Origin: a virus
Length of the DNA: 64,000 nucleotides
Reading direction: 5' to 3' (one strand)
Virus record (IMG/VR): IMGVR_UViG_3300020419_000009
Span: 35,400-99,399 of that record
Shown here: positions 10,211 to 19,116 of the stretch, one piece after another
Layout: each line of letters opens with the position of its first letter
Numbering within the stretch: the first letter of the stretch is position 1
Program-made: the position numbers and the translations under genes
The notes under the pieces: model-generated
Databases searched by the model: none
What the model saw: the letters and a program-made list of their open reading frames with translations, nothing else
Told to the model about the DNA's origin: nothing

Positions 10211-11125
10211 ATGGCAGTAGGAGATACAATAACAGCGGCTCGTTATAATATTATTAGAGCGAGAATTGCCGCAGTTTTAGGTTTAGGCGCAGGCGACGAA
10301 GGGTATGGACAAGCAGTTACAAGTGCAACAGTAGCCGCAGGTGCAACGATTACAGCAACACATATGGCGAATCTTAATACCGACATGATAAAATGTCGTG
10401 TACATCAAACTGGATCAAGTCCTTCGGAAATTGTTGCTCCGGTAGTAGGTGACACAATTGAAGATAGTAACTCTACGAGTAAAAAAGGGTATGCACAATA
10501 CGAAACTTTAAGCACAACTTGCCAAACAGCAAGATTAAATGTTGATGCAGGACAGCTTGGTTTACAAGCAGGCATTTCAAGCTCGAGAACAGCTAGTTGG
10601 TCAAGTGATATTACTCATATTATGACTGTAACTTTTGGAGGTTACTCAGTTACAAACGGTGACGGCAGTACATCAACTATTACTGCGGCAGATCATATGC
10701 GTGTATTTTTTAATGCAGGCGGAACAATATTATTCAGCGGTACAATTGGATCAGGAAGTTCAGCAATTAACAACGATTGGCGTAACTTAATGACTTCAGT
10801 AGGTACTGTATCTTTTGGTAGATCAACAACATCAAATGGATCAACTGGAACATCATATGGTTATGCAAATTTGCCAACTTCTTATACCACAGTTTTTAAC
10901 AAAACTGCTTCAGCTTACTCGGCAAACGATTACTTAATTGAAGGACAGAAAAACGGAAATGTTTTAACATTTAGAATTACATTTAACGAAGATAAAGGTC
11001 CTAATCCAAATTACGATGAAGCAGTAACAGCCACAACAACTAGTACGGTGCAAATGAACAGACCTAACAACTCAAACTCTGTTGATATCACAGCACCAGC
11101 TTTCGCAAATAGCTCTACATTATAA
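10211..11125 (+). CDS. putative virion structural protein
   Basis: This 304-residue Ser/Thr/Gly-rich protein is preceded by AAGGAAGT close to its ATG. The N-terminus (DTITAARYNIIRARIAAVLG) looks like a small helical anchor and the remainder looks beta-rich. It lies right after the fibre genes on the same strand, so a fibre-tip or small tail protein is plausible. I recognise no named family. Confidence 0.6.
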   Translation: MAVGDTITAARYNIIRARIAAVLGLGAGDEGYGQAVTSATVAAGATITATHMANLNTDMIKCRVHQTGSSPSEIVAPVVGDTIEDSNSTSKKGYAQYETLSTTCQTARLNVDAGQLGLQAGISSSRTASWSSDITHIMTVTFGGYSVTNGDGSTSTITAADHMRVFFNAGGTILFSGTIGSGSSAINNDWRNLMTSVGTVSFGRSTTSNGSTGTSYGYANLPTSYTTVFNKTASAYSANDYLIEGQKNGNVLTFRITFNEDKGPNPNYDEAVTATTTSTVQMNRPNNSNSVDITAPAFANSSTL

Positions 11126-11161
11126 GGTTAAATAGTTATACAATAAACTAGGAGTATAACT

Positions 11162-11509
11162 ATGGATAAATCTTTAGACAAAGCCCTTGATTTCTCTAAC
11201 TATATGGTTACGTTTAATAACCAAAAACGCATTATCCATGAAGAATATTTAGAAGATTTGGTAGTGTATCAAAATGGCGGCAAGTTTACTGTAGATAAAG
11301 AGCTAATTTGTTTTGCTAATCATCTAAATGAAAAGGTTGAAACCAAAGTAGTACTGATAGATGACAACAATATACCTGTTGTAATTGAAGACTTGCAAAA
11401 ATTTCTACATGATATTACATCAACATATAGCGAAGCATCTCGAGTATACTATGACAAATATAAAAAAATGATAGACAAGAGAAGTGTGGAAAGTTTAGTT
11501 AATGTCTAA
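11162..11509 (+). CDS. conserved small phage protein, unknown function
   Basis: This 115-residue acidic protein has no Cys-rich or catalytic motif. An AGGAG ribosome site at 11150-11154 sets the ATG. It is the first gene of the long overlapping run and its end overlaps the next gene by 8 bases. Its style (charged, helical, ending in a Lys/Glu-rich segment) resembles small accessory proteins found after fibre genes in T4-like marine phages. No function can be given. Confidence 0.6.
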   Translation: MDKSLDKALDFSNYMVTFNNQKRIIHEEYLEDLVVYQNGGKFTVDKELICFANHLNEKVETKVVLIDDNNIPVVIEDLQKFLHDITSTYSEASRVYYDKYKKMIDKRSVESLVNV

Positions 11510-12335
11510 TGGGGTTTTATTGTTTGCAAATAATAATGGCAAGGTTGATTACTTAAAACAAGCAATTTTTTTGGCTAAGAGAGTAAAAGAATATCTTGGT
11601 GTTCCTGTATCTCTAGCAACCAGCAGTAAAAGAAAGCTAACGTATTCTTATGAAAAGGATATGGATCTTTTTGATAAGATAATTGAGATTCCAGATTCTT
11701 ATGAAAATACAAAACGTTATTACGACGGAACTTTGGACCACCAATACCTTTTGTTTAAAAATTATAGTAGAATAGATAGTTATGATATATCACCTTACAG
11801 TAAAACTCTTGTAATGGATACAGATTACATACTCTGTAACGATGATCTTAAACAAGCATTTACATCGAATACCGATTTTCAAATTTATAAAAAAGGAGTA
11901 GATGTTTGCGGTTGGAGAGAATACAATGAGTTTAATTACATTAATAAAATAGGTATACCTTTTTATTGGGCAACATGTTTTTGTTTCAAAAAAACAGAAA
12001 ATACAAAAATATTTTTTGAATTAATGAAACATTTAGAGAAAAATTGGATTCATTATTCTAAAATATATAATTTAGGAAGTAAAAATTTCAGAAACGATCA
12101 TGTGTTTAGTATTGCAATACATATGATGAACGGATTTGAAGATAGTGACTGGGCAAAAATATTACCCGGTAAGATGTTTTATACGTTAGATAGAGATAAA
12201 ATTTACAAAATTGATAAAGATAAATTAACATTCCTAGTAGAAAAACAAAATAGATCAGGCGAATATACATTAGCCTCTACTAATAAGTCAAATGTGCATG
12301 TTATGAATAAATTCAGTTTGGAAAAATTAATATGA
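11502..12335 (+). CDS. glycosyltransferase-like protein (GT-A fold, DxD)
   Basis: This 277-residue protein has the layout of a nucleotide-diphospho-sugar transferase. It has an N-terminal Rossmann-like strand (GVLLFANNNGK), a variable segment, then VMDTDYILCND, where DTD is the probable metal/nucleotide-sugar DxD. It resembles the following gene in organisation (GKxxYxKQA near the N-terminus, then the DTD strand near residue 105), so the two look like diverged paralogues. The donor sugar and acceptor are unknown. The start overlaps the preceding gene by 8 bases. Confidence 0.6.
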   Translation: MSNGVLLFANNNGKVDYLKQAIFLAKRVKEYLGVPVSLATSSKRKLTYSYEKDMDLFDKIIEIPDSYENTKRYYDGTLDHQYLLFKNYSRIDSYDISPYSKTLVMDTDYILCNDDLKQAFTSNTDFQIYKKGVDVCGWREYNEFNYINKIGIPFYWATCFCFKKTENTKIFFELMKHLEKNWIHYSKIYNLGSKNFRNDHVFSIAIHMMNGFEDSDWAKILPGKMFYTLDRDKIYKIDKDKLTFLVEKQNRSGEYTLASTNKSNVHVMNKFSLEKLI

Positions 12336-13147
12336 AGAAAGGTTATCTATTAATAGCAAGTGGTAAAGAATATGTAAAGCAGGCTTGTTTATGTGCAATG
12401 AGCATCAAAGCCACACAAAAAATAAAAAACGTTTCTTTAGCAACCAATGACTTTGTTCCAAGAAAATATGCATCGTTGTTTGATGAAATTATAGAAATAC
12501 CTTGGGTAGATATGAATTTTGCGGCAACTTCTTATATTGCAGAACAACGATGGAAAGCATTTCATATTACACCGTACGAAGAAACTGTTCTGTTAGATAC
12601 TGATATGATATTTTTAAGCGAGGTTAGTCATTGGTGGAAATACTTGAGCAAACAAGATATATGTTTTACAAATAATGTATTTTCTTATAGAAATCAAAAG
12701 GTTACAAGTGATTTTTATAGAAAAGCGTTTTCAGAAAATAATTTACCTAGTGTGTACTGTGCGTTTCATTATTTTAAACAGAACGATACATGTTTAAAAT
12801 ATTATAAAACATTAGAAAACATTTGTAAAGATTTTGAAAGTTATTATAAGAAATATATTGTAAAATCAAGACCAGAACTATCTAGTATGGATATAAATCA
12901 TGCCCTTGCTTGTTTAATAACAGATACAAATACTAATACATGCGAGTGTTTAAATTTTGTGCATATGAAAAGTAAAGTACAAGATATTGAAAACATATCG
13001 TCTAATTGGTCTGATAGTTTACCTTATTACTTTACTGATGATTTAAAATTAAAAATAGGAAACTATTTACAACATGGAATATTTCATTACACAGAAAACA
13101 AGTTCTGTAATGATGTAATAGCAAAGTATGAAAAGGCAGTACTATGA
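12332..13147 (+). CDS. glycosyltransferase-like protein (GT-A fold, DxD)
   Basis: The 271-residue protein begins with GYLLIASGKEYVKQACLCA and carries VLLDTDMIFLSEV near residue 90, matching the N-terminal strand and DxD of GT8-like and related transferases. Later His residues (LNFVHMKSK, GIFHYTEN) could complete the metal site, as in GT8 enzymes, but that is inference. It overlaps both neighbours by 4 bases (ATGA), so its production is coupled to that of the first transferase. Confidence 0.6.
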   Translation: MKKGYLLIASGKEYVKQACLCAMSIKATQKIKNVSLATNDFVPRKYASLFDEIIEIPWVDMNFAATSYIAEQRWKAFHITPYEETVLLDTDMIFLSEVSHWWKYLSKQDICFTNNVFSYRNQKVTSDFYRKAFSENNLPSVYCAFHYFKQNDTCLKYYKTLENICKDFESYYKKYIVKSRPELSSMDINHALACLITDTNTNTCECLNFVHMKSKVQDIENISSNWSDSLPYYFTDDLKLKIGNYLQHGIFHYTENKFCNDVIAKYEKAVL

Positions 13148-13686
13148 AACACGAAAAAGTTCATACACCACAATATGTATCTTTTGATCAAAAAACAGGA
13201 GAAGTTTTCTGTATTGGGCCAACAATTCAAGAAGGCTACCAATACATAGAAGTTTCTGATGAACAGATTGAACCTATTAAAACATTCAAAGATAAGATGA
13301 CAGACTATAAAGTTGTCTATAACAAAAAAGAAAGAATGTTTAAATTAAAGAAACTTGTAGTTATTGAAGAAGATATTACATACCAAAAAATAGAAAAGTA
13401 TCAAAATGAAGAAATGGATTTTGATGTACTTTTAAACATTGATAAAAACAAGAAATCATGTTATATTGATACAAGCGAAGAATTATTAGATATAATGCAG
13501 AAAACTAACGTGGAACATAAAAATATTACATTTAGTTTTACTAAAAAAGATGATCCACATATTTTATATGATATGGTTACTTTTGAAATAAACAAAAATA
13601 GTAAACAGTCTATAAAAATACCAAAGCAATATGACGTTTATTCTAATAGTGATATGGCAAAATGTATGTACGGAGAAGTTAAATGA
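13144..13686 (+). CDS. hypothetical protein in glycosyltransferase run
   Basis: This 180-residue protein is rich in Lys, Glu, Ile and Asp and has no motif I recognise. It begins with a segment describing an extended N-terminus (VHTPQYVSFDQKTGEVFCIG) and ends MAKCMYGEVK. ATGA overlaps at both ends put it in the operon between two glycosyltransferase-like pairs. It could be a partner or substrate protein for its neighbours; there is no direct evidence. Confidence 0.5.
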   Translation: MKHEKVHTPQYVSFDQKTGEVFCIGPTIQEGYQYIEVSDEQIEPIKTFKDKMTDYKVVYNKKERMFKLKKLVVIEEDITYQKIEKYQNEEMDFDVLLNIDKNKKSCYIDTSEELLDIMQKTNVEHKNITFSFTKKDDPHILYDMVTFEINKNSKQSIKIPKQYDVYSNSDMAKCMYGEVK

Positions 13687-14603
13687 AAGTAAACATAGCA
13701 GAGCTTGATATAATTTACCTAAGTTACGATGAACCCAATGCAGAAAAAAATTATGCAGACTTATTAAGCAAGGTTCCTTGGGCAAAAAGAGTACACGGAG
13801 TAAAAGGTTCAGATGCGGCTCATAAGGCCTGTGCAGAGTTAAGCACAACAGACAGATTTGTAACTGTTGACGGGGACAATACTATCCGACAAGATTTTCT
13901 AAATCAAGCATTAGACTTTGACGAACATACAGATTTAAAAAATAGTGTAATTAGTTGGTGCGGAAAGAATAGCATAAACGGTTTGCTATACGGCAACGGC
14001 GGATTAAAATGTTGGCCAAAAGAATTTGTTCTAAATATGAAAACGCACGAGAATGCTGATCCAGATAATCCTCATGCACAGGTTGATTTTTGTTGGGACG
14101 TACAGTATATACAACAAAATAGCTGTTACTCAGATGTTCATAACAACGAAACTCCACATCAAGCCTGGAGAGCAGGTTTTAGAGAAGGTGTCAAGATGGC
14201 ACTGGATAGAGGAGTAAAACCATCACATGAACAGTTTTTAAAAGGTCATTGGAAAAATTTACATAGGCTTTGGATCTGGTTAATGGTAGGAGCAGATGTA
14301 AAAAACGGTTATTGGGCTATTGCTGGAGCCAGAGAAGGTCTTGCTATGACAATGTTAACAGATTGGGATTATGTAAATGTTAGAGACTTTGTACATTTAA
14401 ATGAAATGTGGGCAGACAGAGATCAAATGCCAGATGATGTTTTACATAACGAAATATTTAATCATGGAACAAACTTAATTAATCAGCTAGGAATACCAAT
14501 TGCTGTACAGCCTCTGAACGAAGAGCAAAGCCAATTTTTTAAAACAGTTTATCAAAATCCTTCAAGAAACAGCGGCGAGCAATTTGTAATAGATGTAGAA
14601 TAA
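13683..14603 (+). CDS. glycosyltransferase-like protein, IxYLSYDEPNAE family
   Basis: This 306-residue protein opens with DIIYLSYDEPNAEKNYADLL and then has RFVTVDGDNTIRQDF near residue 60, a GT2-like DxD context. It shares this architecture with the gene at 15992 (DIIFISYHEPNAEENF and FVVDGDAVIVDDF), so the two are paralogues separated by a radical SAM gene. The C-terminal region contains a long helical stretch with AGAREGLAMTM, paralleled by AGATAGMEFGL in the second copy. Role in glycan assembly is inferred. Confidence 0.6.
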   Translation: MKVNIAELDIIYLSYDEPNAEKNYADLLSKVPWAKRVHGVKGSDAAHKACAELSTTDRFVTVDGDNTIRQDFLNQALDFDEHTDLKNSVISWCGKNSINGLLYGNGGLKCWPKEFVLNMKTHENADPDNPHAQVDFCWDVQYIQQNSCYSDVHNNETPHQAWRAGFREGVKMALDRGVKPSHEQFLKGHWKNLHRLWIWLMVGADVKNGYWAIAGAREGLAMTMLTDWDYVNVRDFVHLNEMWADRDQMPDDVLHNEIFNHGTNLINQLGIPIAVQPLNEEQSQFFKTVYQNPSRNSGEQFVIDVE

Positions 14604-14604
14604 T

Positions 14605-15999
14605 ATGGTAGAACAATTTAAATGGGAAGAACCTGAAAAAGTTTTAGAAAAACTTAATTCGGCAGGTTGTGGATTTTGTCTTGCGAAATGGACGCAGGTG
14701 ACCATGCATCTTGGATCAGGACTAACACAAAGTTGTCACCACGTAAAAGCTCATCCTATAGATTTAAATGACCTTGCATCAAATCCAAGTGTGTTACATA
14801 ACACAGGGTTCAAGAAGAATATAAGAAAACAAATGTTAAACGGAGAACGTCCAGCTGAATGTGATTACTGTTGGCGTATCGAAGATAATACTGGTATGTA
14901 TAGTGATAGGACATGGAAAAGTAGAGATCCGTTTAGTTGGCCACATGTAGACACGATTCAAAATCTTACAGGAAATGAAGACTTTTATCCTACATACGTT
15001 GAAGTAAGTTTTAGTAATGTGTGTAATTTCAAATGTGGATATTGTGGGCCTGCTTTTAGTAGTAAATGGACTGACGAAATTAATGAACACGGTCCTTATT
15101 TTTTTGGTGGAATAAATTGGAGATATAATCAACCAGATGAGTATCAAAAACAAATTCCTAATCGTGAACATAATCCGTACATCGAAGCTTTCTGGAAATG
15201 GTTTCCAGAAGCAGTTAAACACATGCATACATTTAGGATTACAGGCGGAGAGCCATTAATGAGTAAACATACTACAAAGGTGATGGATTATCTAATGGAC
15301 AATCCACAACCTAATTTAGAATTATCTATCAATAGCAATGCATGTCCTCCTGGTAACAACTGGAAAGAATTTGTTGACAAAGTTAAAGTGTTAGAAGATA
15401 AAAAATGTATTAAGCAGTTTATTCTTTTTGTAAGTGCAGAGGGTATGGGTGCTCAACAAGAATACAATAGGTTTGGAATGAACTGGGAAGTCTTTACAAA
15501 AAACGTTGAATATTTTTTAAAAACAACAAATGGTATGTGTAGTTTTATGAGTGCATTCAATGTTTTAAGTATTCCAAGTTTCTTTGATTTTATAAAGTAT
15601 GTATCAGGTCTTAAAGATATATATTGGTTTAGAAAAAGCAATCACCAGAGAGTAATAATAGATACGCCATATGTAAGAAGTCCAGGATTTTTAGATGCTA
15701 AGATTGCCACACATGATTTAGTAAAAAAATACCTATATCCTTGTGTACCGTTTATGCAAAAAAATAGATTCTCTGAAAGAGAAGTACAAAAGATGGATAG
15801 GATAGTAAAAGATTTAGACGTTAGAAACAGTAAACCAGAGGAGTTTGAAAGAGAAGCTATTGAAGGAAGACGTATGTTTTATCAGTGGATCGAACAGTAT
15901 GATAAAAGGCGCGGTACTGACTTTTTAAAAACTTTTCCGCAAATGAAAAAATTTTACGATGAATGCTTAGAATGTAAGAGGCTTGCAGATAATGTATGA
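14605..15999 (+). CDS. radical SAM protein with N-terminal twitch-like domain
   Basis: The 464-residue protein has a Cys-bearing N-terminal domain (C22, C25, C44, and CDYC around 86-89) like the N-terminal twitch domain that can hold an extra Fe-S cluster. The radical SAM core follows, with C140-x3-C144-x2-C147 for the [4Fe-4S] cluster and FRITGGEPLM as the SAM-binding GGEP motif. The same two-part plan occurs at 21235 and 23821. It lies between the two IxYLSYDEPNAE-type transferases and overlaps the second by 8 bases. The substrate is unknown. Confidence 0.85.
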   Translation: MVEQFKWEEPEKVLEKLNSAGCGFCLAKWTQVTMHLGSGLTQSCHHVKAHPIDLNDLASNPSVLHNTGFKKNIRKQMLNGERPAECDYCWRIEDNTGMYSDRTWKSRDPFSWPHVDTIQNLTGNEDFYPTYVEVSFSNVCNFKCGYCGPAFSSKWTDEINEHGPYFFGGINWRYNQPDEYQKQIPNREHNPYIEAFWKWFPEAVKHMHTFRITGGEPLMSKHTTKVMDYLMDNPQPNLELSINSNACPPGNNWKEFVDKVKVLEDKKCIKQFILFVSAEGMGAQQEYNRFGMNWEVFTKNVEYFLKTTNGMCSFMSAFNVLSIPSFFDFIKYVSGLKDIYWFRKSNHQRVIIDTPYVRSPGFLDAKIATHDLVKKYLYPCVPFMQKNRFSEREVQKMDRIVKDLDVRNSKPEEFEREAIEGRRMFYQWIEQYDKRRGTDFLKTFPQMKKFYDECLECKRLADNV

Positions 16000-16678
16000 T
16001 ATAATTTTTATAAGTTACCATGAACCAAATGCAGAAGAAAATTTTACAAATCTTAACGATAGGTTTAACAGTATAGGTTTGTATGGAGAAAGAGTAAAGC
16101 GTGTAAAAAATGTTAAAGGTATACATAATGCTCATGTAGAAGGAGCAAAACTAGCCAGTACTAGTTATTTTTTTGTTGTAGACGGAGATGCTGTTATTGT
16201 TGATGATTTTGATTTCGATTATGTAACCAAAGATAAAGATATGGTACATGTTTATAGATGTATGAATCCTATAAATGATTTAGTATACGGATATGGCGGT
16301 GTTAAACTACTCCCAACCTGGCTAGTAAGAAATATGGATACAACTACAAACGATATGACAACTAGTATATCAAAAAATTTTAAAGTGCTTAATAAGATAT
16401 CAAATATTACTGCATTTAACACAGACCCGTTTAATACTTGGAAAAGTGCTTTTCGAGAATGTGCAAAATTATCAAGTAAAACTATAGATAGGCAAAAACA
16501 AGGAGAAACAGATGAAAGACTTAAAACTTGGACAACCGTGGGACAAGATAGACAGTATGGCGAATATGCTTTGGCAGGTGCTACCGCTGGTATGGAGTTT
16601 GGCCTTTCTAGCGGGTCTGATCTGGGGTTAATAAATAATTTTGAATGGTTAAAGGAACAGTTTAATGGAAACACATAA
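15992..16678 (+). CDS. glycosyltransferase-like protein, second copy of IxYLSYDEPNAE family
   Basis: This is a shorter paralogue (228 residues) of the gene at 13683. It keeps DIIFISYHEPNAEENF at the start and FFVVDGDAVIVDDF as the DxD strand but has a reduced C-terminal region. The ATG at 15992 overlaps the preceding stop and is preferred over an upstream TTG at 15983. Its 3' end overlaps the next gene by 14 bases. Duplication around a radical SAM gene suggests that the two transferases act on related substrates. Confidence 0.58.
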   Translation: MYDIIFISYHEPNAEENFTNLNDRFNSIGLYGERVKRVKNVKGIHNAHVEGAKLASTSYFFVVDGDAVIVDDFDFDYVTKDKDMVHVYRCMNPINDLVYGYGGVKLLPTWLVRNMDTTTNDMTTSISKNFKVLNKISNITAFNTDPFNTWKSAFRECAKLSSKTIDRQKQGETDERLKTWTTVGQDRQYGEYALAGATAGMEFGLSSGSDLGLINNFEWLKEQFNGNT

Positions 16679-17501
16679 ACTATTGGATAGATTTGAATTA
16701 CTGTATCCTTTGAACAGTAAATTAGCTGACTTGCGTAGAGCTTTTATAGATAAGGACCTACATAGTGTATTCAGGTTAATTACAGATAATAATAAAGAAG
16801 ATTTACGTAAAATAATATTAGAAGATAATAAATGGAGTCTATGGAAGATATTAGATTCAATGCTACAAACAAGACTTATACAATCATTAAAATCATTTGA
16901 AATCAATAAACTAGACATTGATGAAGATTGTTTAAGCCAAGGACAAATTAAAAGTAAATTATGGCTTTTAAAGGAATTACAAAATACAAAACTTGATTTA
17001 GGAACTGTGTTTATCTGTGCAGGGTGGTATGGAACTTTAGCTACAATGCTTTTTGAAAGTAAAATAAACATTGACAAGATAAGAAGTTTTGATATTGATA
17101 ATTCTTGTAAAAAGATTGCTGAAATTTTCAATAAACCCTGGGTAATAGAGGATTGGAAATTTAAACCAGTCACACAAGATATACATGATATAAACTTTGA
17201 TTCACATACCTATACTGTGACTAGGAATGATAGTACAGAATGTTCAATGACTGATTCACCAGATACAATTATAAACACTAGCTGTGAACACATTGACAAC
17301 TTTACAGAATGGTATGCAAAAATACCTAAAGGCAAACTAGTAGTTCTGCAAAATAATAATTTTTTCGAACTCAACGAACACGTAAATTGTGTTAACGACT
17401 TGGATGATTTTGCGTGCCAAACACCATTATCGAAAATACTATATGAAGGTGAATTAAAATTAGAAAAGTATACAAGATATATGAGAATAGGAGTAAAGTA
17501 A
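16665..17501 (+). CDS. class I SAM-dependent methyltransferase-like protein
   Basis: In this 278-residue protein the C-terminal two-thirds have the class I methyltransferase pattern. A motif I-like strand and loop (VFICAGWYGTLATMLF, around residues 117-132) is followed by an acidic strand end (IRSFDIDNSCKK) and later DTIINTSCEHID plus KLVVLQNNN. The N-terminal ~100 residues are helical and charged. Motif I is not the usual GxGxG, so the assignment rests on overall layout. The next gene starts directly after the stop. Confidence 0.55.
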   Translation: METHKLLDRFELLYPLNSKLADLRRAFIDKDLHSVFRLITDNNKEDLRKIILEDNKWSLWKILDSMLQTRLIQSLKSFEINKLDIDEDCLSQGQIKSKLWLLKELQNTKLDLGTVFICAGWYGTLATMLFESKINIDKIRSFDIDNSCKKIAEIFNKPWVIEDWKFKPVTQDIHDINFDSHTYTVTRNDSTECSMTDSPDTIINTSCEHIDNFTEWYAKIPKGKLVVLQNNNFFELNEHVNCVNDLDDFACQTPLSKILYEGELKLEKYTRYMRIGVK

Positions 17502-18047
17502 ATGCAAAAAGTGATACATGATACATACGTATCTAAAATAGTGCATGATCTTGATAAAAATATTCTGATTAAAACACTCAAAAGAAGAGATATTGAACGA
17601 CAATGGTTTGACCTTTATCAGAAACTACAAGAAAAAACTCCTAATGTTGTAAAAATATTTGATATGATAGATAAACGTACCTACACGATGGAATATTTAG
17701 AACACGTAATTGACAACTTTGATGACTTTACAAAACCACATAGGGCATTTCCTCCTGAAAAAAAGTTTACTAAGTTAGACTTTGTAAGACTTCATAAGTG
17801 TATATACGGCGTGTGGACATCAGCATTAGAATTAAGTGTAGATTTACCAGATCACCAGTTTTTTATAAACAATGATGCCAAGTTAGCTAATATATGCATA
17901 CTCAAACATAAGAGCGGATATCAATTCAAGTATATAGATGCAGATGGATGGTCAAGAACTAACGGTTATCATGGAATGGATTGTTATTACCAAACACAAT
18001 TAAAAATAGCATTACAAATGCAGAGGCTTTTAGTTCCTAATGTATAG
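17502..18047 (+). CDS. minimal kinase-fold protein (APH/protein-kinase-like)
   Basis: Only 181 residues long, yet the landmarks of the kinase fold are in order. These are a beta3-like Lys strand (NILIKTLKRRD), a helix with Glu, a hinge-like segment (YTMEYLEHV), a catalytic-loop match in NNDAKLANI (D-x4-N) and a DFG-equivalent in YIDADGW. This is the order seen in aminoglycoside/choline-type phosphotransferases (GDLHxGN then IDxxD), which are normally 250-300 residues. A glycine-rich loop is not obvious. It probably phosphorylates a small molecule or glycan; the substrate is unknown. Confidence 0.5.
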   Translation: MQKVIHDTYVSKIVHDLDKNILIKTLKRRDIERQWFDLYQKLQEKTPNVVKIFDMIDKRTYTMEYLEHVIDNFDDFTKPHRAFPPEKKFTKLDFVRLHKCIYGVWTSALELSVDLPDHQFFINNDAKLANICILKHKSGYQFKYIDADGWSRTNGYHGMDCYYQTQLKIALQMQRLLVPNV

Positions 18048-19116
18048 ATACGAAGATATTAGAACAATACACTTAGAGGTTACACAAAACTGCCAAGCCG
18101 CATGTCCTATGTGTGATCGTAATATGAATGGACAAGGTATCAATCCGCATATAAATTTAGATGAACTTACTCTAAAGGATTGTGAGAAAATATTTTCTCC
18201 TAAGTTTATAAGACAATTAAATACGATGTATATGTGTGGTAACCTTGGAGATCCTATAGTAGCTAAGGATACTTTAGAAATATTCAAATATTTTCGGAAG
18301 TGTAATCCTGACATATGGTTGAGCATGAATACCAACGCTGGAGCAAGAAATGAATCATGGTGGATGGAATTGGCAGACGTATTTGCTAGTCGCGGTGCTG
18401 TTATTTTTAGCGTTGATGGCTTACGATCTACAAATCACATATACCGCCAAGGCGTTGTTTGGGACAAGGTAGAAAGTAGCATGGATGCCTTTATCAAAGC
18501 AGGAGGAAGGGCTCGCTGGGACTTTTTGATATTCGAACATAACCAACACCAAGTTGATGAAGCTAGAGCGTTATCTGAAAAGAAAGGTTTTGAAAAATTT
18601 ATAGCTAAAAAAACTGGTAGATTTTTGACACAAGATAGTAATAAAAAAGATTCACATCAAGCTGTAAGTAAAAAAGGCATAGAAACAGCTACATTAAAGA
18701 AGCCGGATAAAAAGTATCAAAATAATGCTGTAAAGAAACAAAATGTAATTATTAAAAAATACGGCAGTATGGATGCGTATTATGATGCCGCACCTATTGT
18801 TTGTAAAGTAACAAAAGACAATAGTCTATATATTACTGCTGAAGGACTTGCATTGCCCTGTTGTTGGACAGCCGGCAGAATGTATAAATGGTGGCACAAG
18901 GATCCTTACGTAGAACAAATATGGGATCATATAGATCTTGCAGGAGGCAAAGAAGCCATTGATGCAAAACAGGGATTAGATAAAGTTTTTAACACAGGTA
19001 TATTTGATACTATTGCTAGGAGTTGGAATTTAGAAAGTTGTGGGTTAGGAAAATTAAAAGTTTGTGCAATGAAGTGTGGTGCAGAATTTGATCCTTTTAG
19101 GGAACAATTTACGTGA
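18040..19116 (+). CDS. radical SAM protein, HN-HQ paralogue group, copy 1
   Basis: The 358-residue enzyme has C18-x3-C22-x2-C25 in a TQNCQAACPMCDR context and a C-terminal Cys-rich region (ALPCCW, then SCGLGKLKVCAMKC) that could bind an auxiliary Fe-S cluster, as in SPASM/twitch proteins. It carries the segment LIFEHNQHQVDEA, shared in form with the genes at 19113, 20162 and 24930. The GGEP motif is replaced by a CGNLGDP-like segment. It overlaps its neighbours by 8 and 4 bases. Confidence 0.82.
   Translation: MYRYEDIRTIHLEVTQNCQAACPMCDRNMNGQGINPHINLDELTLKDCEKIFSPKFIRQLNTMYMCGNLGDPIVAKDTLEIFKYFRKCNPDIWLSMNTNAGARNESWWMELADVFASRGAVIFSVDGLRSTNHIYRQGVVWDKVESSMDAFIKAGGRARWDFLIFEHNQHQVDEARALSEKKGFEKFIAKKTGRFLTQDSNKKDSHQAVSKKGIETATLKKPDKKYQNNAVKKQNVIIKKYGSMDAYYDAAPIVCKVTKDNSLYITAEGLALPCCWTAGRMYKWWHKDPYVEQIWDHIDLAGGKEAIDAKQGLDKVFNTGIFDTIARSWNLESCGLGKLKVCAMKCGAEFDPFREQFT

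Noticed and set aside
4776-11125. Diversity-generating retroelement acting on the tail fibres
   Set aside because: No reverse transcriptase gene and no template/variable repeat pair were seen in the window.
11126-11161. Late promoter TTAAATA-like sequence before the 11162 gene
   Set aside because: It has a mismatch to the pattern, and the gap is only 36 bases of AT-rich sequence; not distinguishable from chance.
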